Assembly (NCBI GenBank): GCA_027486495.1
Contig: JAIXOZ010000031.1
Location: 1 to 35,947, forward strand
DNA length: 35,947 nt
Direction of reading: 5' to 3'
From: Comamonadaceae bacterium
GTDB taxonomy: Bacteria; Pseudomonadota; Gammaproteobacteria; Burkholderiales; Burkholderiaceae_C
The notes beneath the pieces were generated by a model, which searched no databases, was not told the DNA's origin, and saw only the letters and a program-made list of their open reading frames with translations. Below are positions 1 to 7,686 of the stretch, one piece after another (within the stretch, counting starts at the first letter, position 1; each line of letters starts with the position of its first letter). Both the position numbers and the translations under genes were made by a program.

Positions 1-1
1 G

Positions 2-1210
2 GAGATATTGGGGTCAGATCCCGATTCTTTTCAAGCGCTCACTGCCACCGAAGCCGCGATCACCGCAGCAAAGGCCACCGCCAAAGTGAAAGGCAAAAAG
101 AAGGCCGCGCCTGAAGCCATTGCAGAAACACCCGAAGTGCCCACCCCCCAGTGGCTCAGCCTCACCGGTGCCAACCTGCACAACCTCCGCCAAGTCGATG
201 TGCAAGTGCCTCTTAAACGTTTGGTCGCCGTGACCGGCGTCAGCGGTTCCGGCAAATCCACGCTGGCCCGTGACGTTTTGTTGGCCAACGTGCAGGCGCT
301 GGTCAGCCAGCGTTCCACGTTTGCAGGCCGCACCGCACAAGACGCGGGTCAGCGAGTTGCTTTGAACGCGTGCAGCGATGTGCAAGGCTTTGAAACCATT
401 GACCGCGTGCTCGAAGTCGATCAAACCCCGATCGGCAAAACCCCGCGTTCGTGCCCGGCGACTTACATCGGCTTTTGGGACACGATCCGCAAGCTGTTTG
501 CCGAAACGCTGGAAGCCAAAGCCCGTGGTTACGCCGCCGGGCGCTTCAGCTTCAATACGGGCGAAGGCCGCTGCCCGAGTTGTGAAGGTCAAGGCATGCG
601 CACCATCGAGATGAGCTTTTTGCCCGATGTGAAAGTGCCTTGCGAAACCTGCCGAGGCGCCCGATTCAACCCGGAAACTTTGGCGGTGACGTGGCGCGGC
701 AAAAGCATTGGCGACGTGTTGCAAATGGAAGTGGACGAAGCCGTGGACTTCTTCGCCACCATGCCCAGCATCGCGCACCCGCTGCAGTTGCTCAAAGACG
801 TGGGCCTGGGTTACCTTACCTTGGGCCAGCCCTCACCAACCTTGAGCGGTGGCGAAGCGCAGCGCATCAAGTTGGTGACCGAGCTGACCAAGGTGCGTGA
901 CGAAGTGGGCAAGCGCGGCAACAAAGCCCCGCACACCCTCTATGTGCTGGACGAACCGACCGTGGGCCTGCACATGGCCGACGTGGACAAACTCATCAGC
1001 GTGCTGCACCGTTTGGTCAATGCCGGTCACAGCGTGATCGTGATCGAGCACGACCTGGATGTGATCGCCGAAGCCGACTGGGTCATCGACCTGGGGCCTG
1101 AAGGTGGCAACGCGGGTGGCCGCATCGTGGCGGCCATGACGCCCGAGGCCTTGGTGCGTGAGGGCACTCACACAGGGGTGGCGTTGGGACCGGTGTTGGC
1201 GCGGGTCTGA
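2..1210 (+). CDS. uvrA: UvrA-type excinuclease ABC subunit A, C-terminal part (5' truncated by window)
   Basis: UvrA is the damage-recognition ATPase of nucleotide excision repair. The frame is open from the window edge, so the true start lies outside. A lysine/alanine-rich linker (about residues 12-45) is followed by the second ABC module: Walker A GVSGSGKST, a zinc finger made of CPSC and CETC, the ABC signature LSGGEAQR and Walker B YVLDEPTVGLH, with the switch histidine in VIEHDLD. The segment DQTPIGKTPRS is typical of UvrA. The K/A-rich linker just before Walker A is unusual for the standard protein of about 940 residues. It recalls the very long UvrA variants known in some beta- and gammaproteobacteria (family knowledge, not testable here). 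The stop is followed by a palindrome and then a convergent methyltransferase gene. The first bases also resemble a REP-like repeat motif (see findings). Confidence 0.9.
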   Translation, partial: EILGSDPDSFQALTATEAAITAAKATAKVKGKKKAAPEAIAETPEVPTPQWLSLTGANLHNLRQVDVQVPLKRLVAVTGVSGSGKSTLARDVLLANVQALVSQRSTFAGRTAQDAGQRVALNACSDVQGFETIDRVLEVDQTPIGKTPRSCPATYIGFWDTIRKLFAETLEAKARGYAAGRFSFNTGEGRCPSCEGQGMRTIEMSFLPDVKVPCETCRGARFNPETLAVTWRGKSIGDVLQMEVDEAVDFFATMPSIAHPLQLLKDVGLGYLTLGQPSPTLSGGEAQRIKLVTELTKVRDEVGKRGNKAPHTLYVLDEPTVGLHMADVDKLISVLHRLVNAGHSVIVIEHDLDVIAEADWVIDLGPEGGNAGGRIVAAMTPEALVREGTHTGVALGPVLARV

Positions 1211-1213
1211 GTT

Positions 1214-1229
1214 CGGCCCGATCGGGCCG
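1214..1229. terminator. Perfect 16-bp palindrome between convergent genes, possible bidirectional terminator
   Basis: Arms CGGCCC and GGGCCG flank GATC, three bases after the uvrA stop and two bases before the stop of the convergent methyltransferase gene. The hairpin is GC-rich but has no T-run on either side, so it is at best a weak or factor-assisted terminator. Its position between two converging genes is the main support. Confidence 0.4.
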
Positions 1230-1231
1230 GG

Positions 1232-2407
1232 TCAGTACGCTTGAGCCACACCCAAGCGCCAAAGTGAAGTGACTTCGGCCGAGCGTGCTGCATGCAGTGG
1301 GTCGCTGGGGTCCTGCGCTTTGCCATGCACAGGTTTGACGTCCATGCGGCCGAGTACCTGCAGGCCAGCACCGGCGATCCAGCTCAGCAGCGCTTCGCGT
1401 GTGCGCAGGCCCAGATGCTCGGCCAGGTCAGACAAGATCAGCCAGCCCTCGCCGCCTGCGCACAGGTGCGTGGGCAAACCGGTCAAGAAGCCCTTGAGCA
1501 TTTGACTGCCTTCGTCGTAGACGGCGTGCTCCAGCAGCGTGGTCGGGCGTGCGGGCAACCAAGGGGGGTTGCAGACCACCACGGCCGCTTGGCCTTCTGG
1601 GAACAAATGGGTGTGCTGCAAGCTCACTTGGTTTTGCAGACCCAAGCGCTGCAGGTTGTCCAAGGCGCAAGCCAAAGCGCGTTCGGACATGTCGGTGCCT
1701 GTGACGTGGGTCGCGCCGCGTCGCGCCATCACAGCGGTCAAGACACCTGTGCCCACGCCGATGTCAAAAGCCACGGGGTTGGCACGAAATGCTTCGGGCA
1801 AGGGCGCATGGGCCACCAACTCCACATATTCGCCGCGCACAGGTGAGAACACGCCGTAGTGCGGATAGACGCGCAAGGCCTCGCCCATGGCGGGTACTTC
1901 TACGCCATTCTTGCGCCACTCAAACGAGCCAATGACCCCTTGCAAACTGCGCAGCGAAATCACCGAGGGTTGTCCGTCGGCTGGGCCAAATGCTTGCATG
2001 CAGGCGGCTTTGGCGTCGGGCGCACGGCGCAGGTCAATGCTGTAGTCGCCAGTCAGTTCAATCAAAACTTGGCTCAAGATTCGGGTGCGTTGTGCTTGTG
2101 CTTGTCGATGGGTGTGGAATGCAGCACCGGGCATTGTGGACGCATCTGGGGTTTGCTTTTTAGCCCGTACTTTTTTGGGTTTGTCGATGCGCCTTGTCAA
2201 CGCTTGCAGCATTTGCCGTGCATTTTGAAAATCGCTGCGCCACAGTAAGCCTGTGCCCGCACAAGCCAGGCGATAGGCGGTGTCGGCCGTCATGGTGTCG
2301 TCTGCGAGCACCACCTGTTTAGGCAGCACTTGGTCGGAGCGCCAAATGGCGGAGCGTGAGGTGTCTTTTTCAGACCAAGTCAAAAGAGAATGGGCGGTCA
2401 TGCGCAA
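1232..2407 (-). CDS. Class I SAM-dependent methyltransferase with NPPW motif
   Basis: The C-terminal half has a Rossmann methyltransferase core: motif I FDIGVGTG near residue 212 and the catalytic-type motif NPPW near residue 278. NPPW/NPPY is used by enzymes that methylate the exocyclic or amide nitrogens of RNA bases or glutamine (RsmC, RlmG, PrmC/HemK families). The first 170 residues match no domain I recognise; they include a basic stretch rich in Lys/Arg. The substrate is therefore open: rRNA or a protein glutamine are both possible. Two starts are close together, TTG at 2407 and ATG at 2401; the ATG is the more likely. It lies about 65 nt downstream of the HAD phosphatase gene on the same strand and may be the last gene of the ahcY operon. 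Product class is confident, target is not. Confidence 0.8.
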   Translation of the reverse strand: MRMTAHSLLTWSEKDTSRSAIWRSDQVLPKQVVLADDTMTADTAYRLACAGTGLLWRSDFQNARQMLQALTRRIDKPKKVRAKKQTPDASTMPGAAFHTHRQAQAQRTRILSQVLIELTGDYSIDLRRAPDAKAACMQAFGPADGQPSVISLRSLQGVIGSFEWRKNGVEVPAMGEALRVYPHYGVFSPVRGEYVELVAHAPLPEAFRANPVAFDIGVGTGVLTAVMARRGATHVTGTDMSERALACALDNLQRLGLQNQVSLQHTHLFPEGQAAVVVCNPPWLPARPTTLLEHAVYDEGSQMLKGFLTGLPTHLCAGGEGWLILSDLAEHLGLRTREALLSWIAGAGLQVLGRMDVKPVHGKAQDPSDPLHAARSAEVTSLWRLGVAQAY

Positions 2408-2471
2408 GTCCAGTCAGTGGGGTGTGTATCGCGCAAAGCGCCGCGAAAAACGGTGTGGCAAAGCGGTATGT

Positions 2472-3260
2472 TCAGGTCAGATGTTGCAGCACATGGTGGG
2501 CCAGTTCAGCAAAACCGGCACCGCGTTCACTGGGTGTGATGTAGCGGGGTCGGTGAGTCAGTTGCGATTCAAAGCGGCGGATGTTGGCCACGCCTGCACT
2601 GAACGCAAAGTGCTCGAACATCACCTGATCATTGGTGGAGTCTCCCACATAAACCCAGCGGGCCAATTCGGTATCCAGGTCGCGTCCCCACAACGCCATG
2701 ACGATCCAACGGGCACCGCTGAGTTTGTTGTGAGGCCCAAACCAGCCGTTGATGTGAATGCTGCTGACAGTGGCTGTCATCCCCATGCTTTGCATGAGGT
2801 GTACCACCTTCGCAATCGATTCAGGTGGCAGGTGTGAGAATTCGCTGTGGTCGATCGCGATGTCGGTTTCCCGGCCAGCACTGTCCTGGGCCAAAGCAGC
2901 GCCGGGCACCTCGCGCACGATGCGAGCGGCCACCTCTTGCATGCGCGTCCAATTGGCGGTGCGCACAGCAGCGCTTTGTTGGTAGATGGCTTGGGCTGTT
3001 CCATTGGCTTGGGGCAACCAGGCGGCAGCACCGTTTTCGGCGACCAGCGCATCCACGGGCCAGGACTGGGCGAACTCACGGCTCCAGCCCATGGGCCGTC
3101 CGGTGATAGGAATGACCATGAGGCCCGCATGTTTGAGCGCGGCCAGCGCCTGCAAGGCATCGGCCGTGATCGCGCCCTCGGTGGTCAAGGTGTCATCGAT
3201 GTCGGTGAACACGCCCAGCCACGGCTGGGGCGGACGCGGCCAATGCGACAGGTCCAGCAT
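2472..3260 (-). CDS. HAD-superfamily (IIB, Cof/mannosyl-3-phosphoglycerate phosphatase-like) phosphatase
   Basis: All HAD motifs are visible. Motif I is FTDIDDTLT, with nucleophile Asp20 and acid/base Asp22. Motif II is ITGRP near residue 55, motif III is the lysine in HNKLSG, and motif IV is GDSTND near residue 207. The large cap between motifs II and III (including NGAAAW and the segment with IHINGWFGPHNK) is of the C2B type, as in sugar-phosphate phosphatases such as mannosyl-3-phosphoglycerate or sucrose-6-phosphate phosphatase. The substrate cannot be read from the sequence. At 262 residues it has the normal length. It starts 11 nt after the metF stop, so it is probably co-transcribed with the methyl-cycle genes, although no link to that pathway is obvious. 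Confidence 0.85.
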   Translation of the reverse strand: MLDLSHWPRPPQPWLGVFTDIDDTLTTEGAITADALQALAALKHAGLMVIPITGRPMGWSREFAQSWPVDALVAENGAAAWLPQANGTAQAIYQQSAAVRTANWTRMQEVAARIVREVPGAALAQDSAGRETDIAIDHSEFSHLPPESIAKVVHLMQSMGMTATVSSIHINGWFGPHNKLSGARWIVMALWGRDLDTELARWVYVGDSTNDQVMFEHFAFSAGVANIRRFESQLTHRPRYITPSERGAGFAELAHHVLQHLT

Positions 3261-3271
3261 CTGGCAGTGCG

Positions 3272-4120
3272 TCAGTCAGCCGGCGAAATGAGCCGCTGGA
3301 CAATGGCTTGAGTGGTTGCGCTTTGGTTCATGGTGTAGAAGTGGATGGCGGGCACGCCGCCATTGATGAGCTGCTCGCACAGGTCAGACACCACGTCCAG
3401 GCCAAAAGCCTTGATGGAGGCGATGTCGTCTCCGTAGGCCTGCAGACGCAGCCTGATCCAGCGCGGAATCTCTGCGCCACAGGCGTCGGAAAAACGCAGC
3501 AACTGCGAGGAGCTGGTGATGGGCATGATGCCCGGCACGACGGGCACATCTACACCCAGTTTGTAGGCATCGTCCACAAAGCGGAAATAAGCGTCGCTGT
3601 TGTAGAAGTATTGGGTGATGGCCGAATTGGCACCGGCTTTGACCTTGGTGGCAAATGCCTTCAAATCGGCTTCGGGTGATTTCGCTTGCGGGTGGATCTC
3701 GGGGTATGCCGCCACTTCGATGTGGAAGTCGTCGCCGGTTTCGGCCCGAATGAAGGCCACCAGATCGCTGGCGTAATGGAACTCGCCCCCTGCGCCATAG
3801 CCGCTGGGCAAATCACCACGCAAAGCCACCAAACGCTTGACGCCCATGGCCTTGAGCGTGGCCAACTCGGCGCGCACTGAAGCCTTGGTTGCGCCAATGC
3901 AAGAGAAGTGACAAGCCGCACTCACGCCTTCGGCCTGGATCGCGCCCACAGTGGCAAAGGTGCCCTCTTGTGTGGAGCCTCCCGCGCCATAGGTGACCGA
4001 GCAAAATTCGGGCTTGAGGCTGTACAAGGCTTGACGCACACCGCGCAGCTTGTCTGCGCCTTCGGGGGTTTTGGGTGGAAAAAATTCCAGGCTGATCGGC
4101 AGTTTCAAACCAGACATCAC
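3272..4120 (-). CDS. metF: 5,10-methylenetetrahydrofolate reductase
   Basis: MetF reduces 5,10-methylene-THF to 5-methyl-THF with FAD and NADH, supplying the methyl group for methionine synthesis in the cytosol. The N-terminal SLEFFPPKTPEG segment contains the catalytic glutamate typical of the family. The internal blocks SVTYGAGGS, ALRGDLP, VAAYPEIHPQ and ITQYFYNSDAYFRFVD follow the TIM-barrel order of bacterial MetF. The length of 282 residues is normal. Two adjacent ATG codons (4120 and 4117) could serve as start. It lies 15 nt behind tlyA in the ahcY operon, which fits the known riboswitch-ahcY-metF arrangement of betaproteobacteria. Confidence 0.95.
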   Translation of the reverse strand: MMSGLKLPISLEFFPPKTPEGADKLRGVRQALYSLKPEFCSVTYGAGGSTQEGTFATVGAIQAEGVSAACHFSCIGATKASVRAELATLKAMGVKRLVALRGDLPSGYGAGGEFHYASDLVAFIRAETGDDFHIEVAAYPEIHPQAKSPEADLKAFATKVKAGANSAITQYFYNSDAYFRFVDDAYKLGVDVPVVPGIMPITSSSQLLRFSDACGAEIPRWIRLRLQAYGDDIASIKAFGLDVVSDLCEQLINGGVPAIHFYTMNQSATTQAIVQRLISPAD

Positions 4121-4135
4121 AACACCTTCAAAAAT

Positions 4136-4984
4136 TCAATAGTCGTTGGCCTTGGCATAGGCCTTGGCGGCCAGATCAGCCGCGTGGGCCACGCGTGTGA
4201 CCTCGCGCGCAGGCAATACCGCCGCCGGGTCAGGCCAGCAGGCCTGCACAAAAAATTCACGGTTGCCGTCACCGCCCTCAATCGGGCTGTCCAGCCAGGC
4301 GGTCACTTTGAGCCCCAAGTCGGTCAATGATGTTCGAACGCGGTTTTCGATGAACGGGAAATGCGTGTCGTCTTTGACGATGCCGCCCTTGCCCACCTGA
4401 CCGGGTTGCAATTCGAACTGGGGTTTGACCAGCATCAGCAATGTGCCTGTGGGCTTGAGCAAATGCACCACGCCCGGCAGAACCAAGGTCAGCGAGATGA
4501 ACGACACATCGCCCACCACCAAGTCAAAACCTTCCAGCGCATCGGGGATGCGTTCGTCCCCCGGCTCCAGCTCGCGGGCGTTCACGCCTTCGATGCAGAC
4601 CACACGCTCGTCTTCGCGAATGCGGGGGTGCACTTGGGCATGACCTACATCGATGCCCACCACTTCGGTTGCACCGTGCTGCAGCAAACAATCGGTGAAG
4701 CCCCCCGTGCTCTGACCCACATCGAGGCAGCGCAAGCCGTCGACCTGCAGGCCCGTGGCCTTCAAAGCCCCTTCGAGCTTGAGGCCGCCCCGCGACACAT
4801 AACGCGACTCGGCATCGTCGAGCAGCTGCAAAGCAGCGCCCTCAGGCACGTCGTCGCGATTTTTCACCACCGCTCGCCAACTCCCGTCGGGCAGCTGCCA
4901 CTGCACGCCCCCGGCGATCAGGCGCTGCGCCTGAGAGCGGGATGCGGCCAGGCCGCGTTCGACGAGAAGTTGGTCAATGCGCAT
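4136..4984 (-). CDS. tlyA: TlyA-family rRNA (2'-O) methyltransferase / hemolysin A-like, S4 + FtsJ domains
   Basis: The protein starts with an S4 RNA-binding domain (residues about 1-60: RIDQLLVERGLAASRSQAQR). An FtsJ-like Rossmann methyltransferase domain follows. Motif I DVGQSTGGFTDCLLQHGA lies near residue 90. VGDVSFISL and VKPQFE carry the aspartate and lysine of the 2'-O-methyltransferase catalytic set. Family members methylate rRNA 2'-hydroxyls; the older name hemolysin A is misleading. It starts about 10 nt after the ahcY stop and ends 15 nt before metF, so it sits inside a SAH-riboswitch operon. That makes sense for an enzyme that produces SAH and is inhibited by it. The rRNA target in this organism is unknown. 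Confidence 0.92.
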   Translation of the reverse strand: MRIDQLLVERGLAASRSQAQRLIAGGVQWQLPDGSWRAVVKNRDDVPEGAALQLLDDAESRYVSRGGLKLEGALKATGLQVDGLRCLDVGQSTGGFTDCLLQHGATEVVGIDVGHAQVHPRIREDERVVCIEGVNARELEPGDERIPDALEGFDLVVGDVSFISLTLVLPGVVHLLKPTGTLLMLVKPQFELQPGQVGKGGIVKDDTHFPFIENRVRTSLTDLGLKVTAWLDSPIEGGDGNREFFVQACWPDPAAVLPAREVTRVAHAADLAAKAYAKANDY

Positions 4985-4994
4985 TCGGTGAATT

Positions 4995-6428
4995 TCAGTA
5001 ACGGTAGGTGTTGGCTTTGTAAGGGCCGTTTTTGGACACGCCGATGTAGGCGGCTTGCTCGTCGCTCAGCTCGGTCAACATGGCACCGACTTTCTTGAGG
5101 TGCAGGCGGGCCACTTTTTCATCGAGGTGTTTGGGCAACACATAGACCTTGCCGGACTCGTACTGATCTTGTTTGGTGAACAATTCGATTTGGGCGATGG
5201 TCTGGTTGGCAAACGAAGACGACATCACAAAGCTGGGGTGGCCGGTGGCGCAACCCAGGTTCACCAAACGGCCTTTGGCCAGCAGGGTGATCTTCTTGCC
5301 ATCGGGGAAGATGACGTGGTCGACTTGGGGCTTGATCTCGTCCCATTGCAGCTTTTCCAGCGAAACGACGTCGATCTCATTGTCGAAGTGACCGATGTTG
5401 CAGACGATGGCTTCGTCTTTCATGGCGGCCATGTGTTCGTAGCGGATCACGTTCTTGTTGCCGGTGGCCGACACAAAGATGTCGCACTTGTCGGCGGCGT
5501 ATTCCATGGTCACGACTTTGTAGCCTTCCATCGCGGCTTGCAGGGCGTTGATCGGGTCGATCTCGGTCACCCACACTTGGGCGCTCAAGGCACGCAAGGC
5601 TTGGGCAGAGCCTTTGCCCACGTCGCCGTAACCAGCCACGCAAGCGACTTTGCCCGCGATCATCACGTCGGTGGCGCGCTTGATGGAATCGACCAAAGAT
5701 TCGCGGCAGCCATACAGGTTGTCGAACTTGCTCTTGGTCACCGAGTCGTTCACGTTGATGGCGCGGAACATCAGGCTGCCCTTGGCGGCCATCTCGTTCA
5801 AGCGCAACACGCCGGTGGTGGTCTCTTCGGTCACGCCGATGATGTGCGCACCTTTGCGGCTGTACCAGGTCGGGTCCACGGCCAACTTGGCCTTGATGGC
5901 GTTGAACAGGCAGGTCTCTTCTTCGCTGGTGGGATTGGCGATCAAGGACGCGTCGGTTTCGGCGCGCTTGCCCAAGTGCATGAGCAATGTAGCGTCGCCG
6001 CCGTCGTCCAGGATCATGTTGGGGCCTTCGCCTTCGGTGCCCGCTGCGCCAAAGTCAAAGATGCGGTGCGTGTAGTCCCAGTAGTCGGCCAGGGTTTCGC
6101 CCTTGATGGCGAACACGGGTGTTCCCACGGCGGCAATGGCTGCAGCGGCGTGGTCTTGCGTCGAGAAGATGTTGCAAGAGGCCCAGCGCACTTGTGCGCC
6201 CAAGGCTTGCAAGGTCTCGATCAGCACAGCCGTCTGGATGGTCATGTGCAACGAGCCGGTGATGCGTGCGCCCTTCAAGGGCTGGGCCTTGTTGAACTCT
6301 TCGCGGATGGCCATCAGGCCGGGCATTTCGGTCTCGGCGATTTTGATTTCTTTGCGGCCCCAATCGGCCAGACCGATGTCGGCGATCACGCAGTCGGCGT
6401 TGAGGGTGGAAGGCATACGTGCATTCAT
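4995..6428 (-). CDS. ahcY: Adenosylhomocysteinase (S-adenosyl-L-homocysteine hydrolase)
   Basis: AhcY splits SAH into adenosine and homocysteine, removing the product inhibitor of methyltransferases and feeding methionine synthesis. The NAD-binding loop [10 protein letters not shown] is near residue 265. The substrate segment [13 protein letters not shown], with the family lysine, is near residue 227, and the C-terminus ends in the typical YRY. I chose ATG 6428 (protein [10 protein letters not shown], 477 residues). GGAG lies about 8 nt upstream of it. The open frame continues further upstream, but that extra stretch is the untranslated SAH riboswitch. The gene heads the ahcY-tlyA-metF-HAD operon. 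Expression is expected to rise when SAH accumulates. Confidence 0.97.
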   Translation of the reverse strand: MNARMPSTLNADCVIADIGLADWGRKEIKIAETEMPGLMAIREEFNKAQPLKGARITGSLHMTIQTAVLIETLQALGAQVRWASCNIFSTQDHAAAAIAAVGTPVFAIKGETLADYWDYTHRIFDFGAAGTEGEGPNMILDDGGDATLLMHLGKRAETDASLIANPTSEEETCLFNAIKAKLAVDPTWYSRKGAHIIGVTEETTTGVLRLNEMAAKGSLMFRAINVNDSVTKSKFDNLYGCRESLVDSIKRATDVMIAGKVACVAGYGDVGKGSAQALRALSAQVWVTEIDPINALQAAMEGYKVVTMEYAADKCDIFVSATGNKNVIRYEHMAAMKDEAIVCNIGHFDNEIDVVSLEKLQWDEIKPQVDHVIFPDGKKITLLAKGRLVNLGCATGHPSFVMSSSFANQTIAQIELFTKQDQYESGKVYVLPKHLDEKVARLHLKKVGAMLTELSDEQAAYIGVSKNGPYKANTYRY

Positions 6429-6508
6429 GAGAAAAGCTCCAAGCAATGTGAATGAGCCACACGCATGGGAAAAGCACTGAAAGGGAAAAACAGGCTCACC
6501 GCACGTCG

Positions 6509-6604
6509 TGTGGATGAGCGTCGTTGCTGTTGAAGTGTTCCGAGCCTCACGCCCCGCTGCCGACTTGGATGGCAAGTCAGGGGGCGCTGCAACGCTCCTC
6601 GGAA
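6509..6604 (-). promoter_or_regulatory. SAH riboswitch upstream of ahcY
   Basis: Read on the minus strand, the element begins CCGAGGAGCGTTGCA and later carries GAGGCTCGGAACA and CAACGACGCTCA, the conserved blocks of the SAH aptamer. P1 pairs CCGAG (6602-6598) with CTCGG (6540-6544). The pseudoknot strand GAGCG-TTGC (6597-6589) can pair with GCAACGACGCTC (ending at 6516). Inner hairpins formed by GCGCCCC/GGGGCGT and GACTTG/CAAGTC lie between. In known members SAH binding turns gene expression on. The element ends about 80 nt before the ahcY start, leaving room for a translational or terminator-type expression platform; no clear terminator is seen. Confidence 0.92.
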
Positions 6605-6643
6605 AGATGCGGATTATAGATGAGCGGCTCAGACCTGAAACTT
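6605..6643 (-). promoter_or_regulatory. Probable sigma70 promoter of the ahcY riboswitch operon
   Basis: A perfect TATAAT lies on the minus strand at 6618-6613. Transcription would start about 7 nt downstream, near 6606, just before the first base of riboswitch helix P1. The -35 region is weak (TTTCAG or GTTTCA at 16-17 nt). The fit between the predicted start and the 5' end of the aptamer is the main evidence. Confidence 0.65.
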
Positions 6644-6646
6644 GCA

Positions 6647-6662
6647 GGGGGGATAAACCCCC
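6647..6662. repeat. G/C hairpin between the divergent ahcY and zorA-like genes
   Basis: A run of G at 6647-6652 and CCCCC at 6658-6662 flank ATAAA, giving a five-pair G:C hairpin. It lies upstream of the ahcY -10 box on one side and 55 nt before the ZorA-like start on the other. It could be an operator or part of the ZorA-like leader; no function can be assigned. Confidence 0.35.
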
Positions 6663-6717
6663 AAATTCATGCAAAATGATTGAAACTTCACCATGACGCA
6701 ACTGGCACCAGCTCTCA

Positions 6718-7686
6718 ATGGAAAATTTACTCATCTCAAACTGGCATTGGATAGCGGTCTCGGCTGTGCTGGTGTTGCTGTCCTGGTCTTACCTCCTTCG
6801 CTTCGTCTGGCCGGCTCTGGAACTGCAACAGCGTTTGACGCAGCTCATTCAAGACCTTCAACAAATGCTGAAAGACCACACTCCCCAGACTGTGAGCCTC
6901 TCAGAGATCGAGCGTGACATCATGACCGATCCTCGCTTTTTGCATGTCTGGCAACAGTACGCTCACACTTTGCACGCCCGCTGGATGCCAACCGATGCCG
7001 GCCCACTGGGCGAGGCGCGCGCTCGCGTCAGCCAATTATCCAAAAGCTTTTTTGCGGAGATGAGCCTGGCTTCGCATGGTGGCCATCTGGACCTCTCAGA
7101 GATTGAGCAGTTCACCCAGAGCGACCCCCGCATGGCCAGCCTTTGGCAAATCTACCAGCTGGCTCTCGAAGAAGTCCAGCAACTCGAGGCCAGTGGCCAG
7201 CACCAGTCGGGGGGCTGGCAAGCCACCGCCCCTGCGGAGCACTATTTCAGCGAACATGCGCTGGTGGACTCCCCATTGCAAACGCACTTTTACAAACATG
7301 TCCCCGGCATCCTGACGGGCGTGGGCATCATCGGCACCTTCACCGGACTGATCACGGGACTCATGAACTTTGATGTTTCCAGCCCAGAGCAAGTCCAAAT
7401 GGCCTTGAGCCAATTGGTACAAACCGTAGGGCAGGCCTTTTGGATCTCAGCCATTGCCATCACCTTGGCCATGATTTTCACTTGGCTTGAAAAAGCCCTG
7501 CTCTCAGCCCGCTACCGTCAGGTTGAGACGCTGCAACAACTGCTGGATCGTTTGTTTGTGCCCAAGGGTGGTGCCGAATACATGGAGCGCCTGACTCTGG
7601 CCACGGAAATGCAAGCTGCGCTGTCTTACAAAATCCTCAGCCAGCTGCGCCTGAACGCACCCACATCTGCCCGAGTGAAAGCCTGA
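6718..7686 (+). CDS. ZorA-like MotA/TolQ/ExbB-family ion-channel protein (stand-alone, short tail)
   Basis: The protein has one membrane helix at residues about 8-30 and a cytoplasmic stretch of about 165 residues. Two more helices follow: [22 protein letters not shown] (about 193-216) and [22 protein letters not shown] (about 236-258). This is the topology of proton-channel proteins of the MotA/TolQ/ExbB family, and the [15 protein letters not shown] block is most like ZorA of Zorya anti-phage systems. After the last helix only about 60 residues remain, whereas Zorya ZorA carries a long helical tail. The next gene is a ZorB-like partner whose ATG starts directly after this stop. No Shine-Dalgarno sequence precedes ATG 6718, but an in-frame stop at 6694 excludes a much longer protein. 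No defence effector genes are adjacent, so an anti-phage role is only one option; another envelope motor is possible. Confidence 0.8.
   Translation: MENLLISNWHWIAVSAVLVLLSWSYLLRFVWPALELQQRLTQLIQDLQQMLKDHTPQTVSLSEIERDIMTDPRFLHVWQQYAHTLHARWMPTDAGPLGEARARVSQLSKSFFAEMSLASHGGHLDLSEIEQFTQSDPRMASLWQIYQLALEEVQQLEASGQHQSGGWQATAPAEHYFSEHALVDSPLQTHFYKHVPGILTGVGIIGTFTGLITGLMNFDVSSPEQVQMALSQLVQTVGQAFWISAIAITLAMIFTWLEKALLSARYRQVETLQQLLDRLFVPKGGAEYMERLTLATEMQAALSYKILSQLRLNAPTSARVKA

Noticed and set aside
5055..6455. Plus-strand open frame of 466 codons opposite ahcY
   Set aside because: Same reason: complement of a conserved gene, low-complexity composition (His, Gly, Asp, Val), no family.
6429..6734. N-terminal extension of ahcY by 102 codons
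   Set aside because: The extension is the SAH riboswitch and promoter. ATG 6428 has a good ribosome-binding site and gives the family length.
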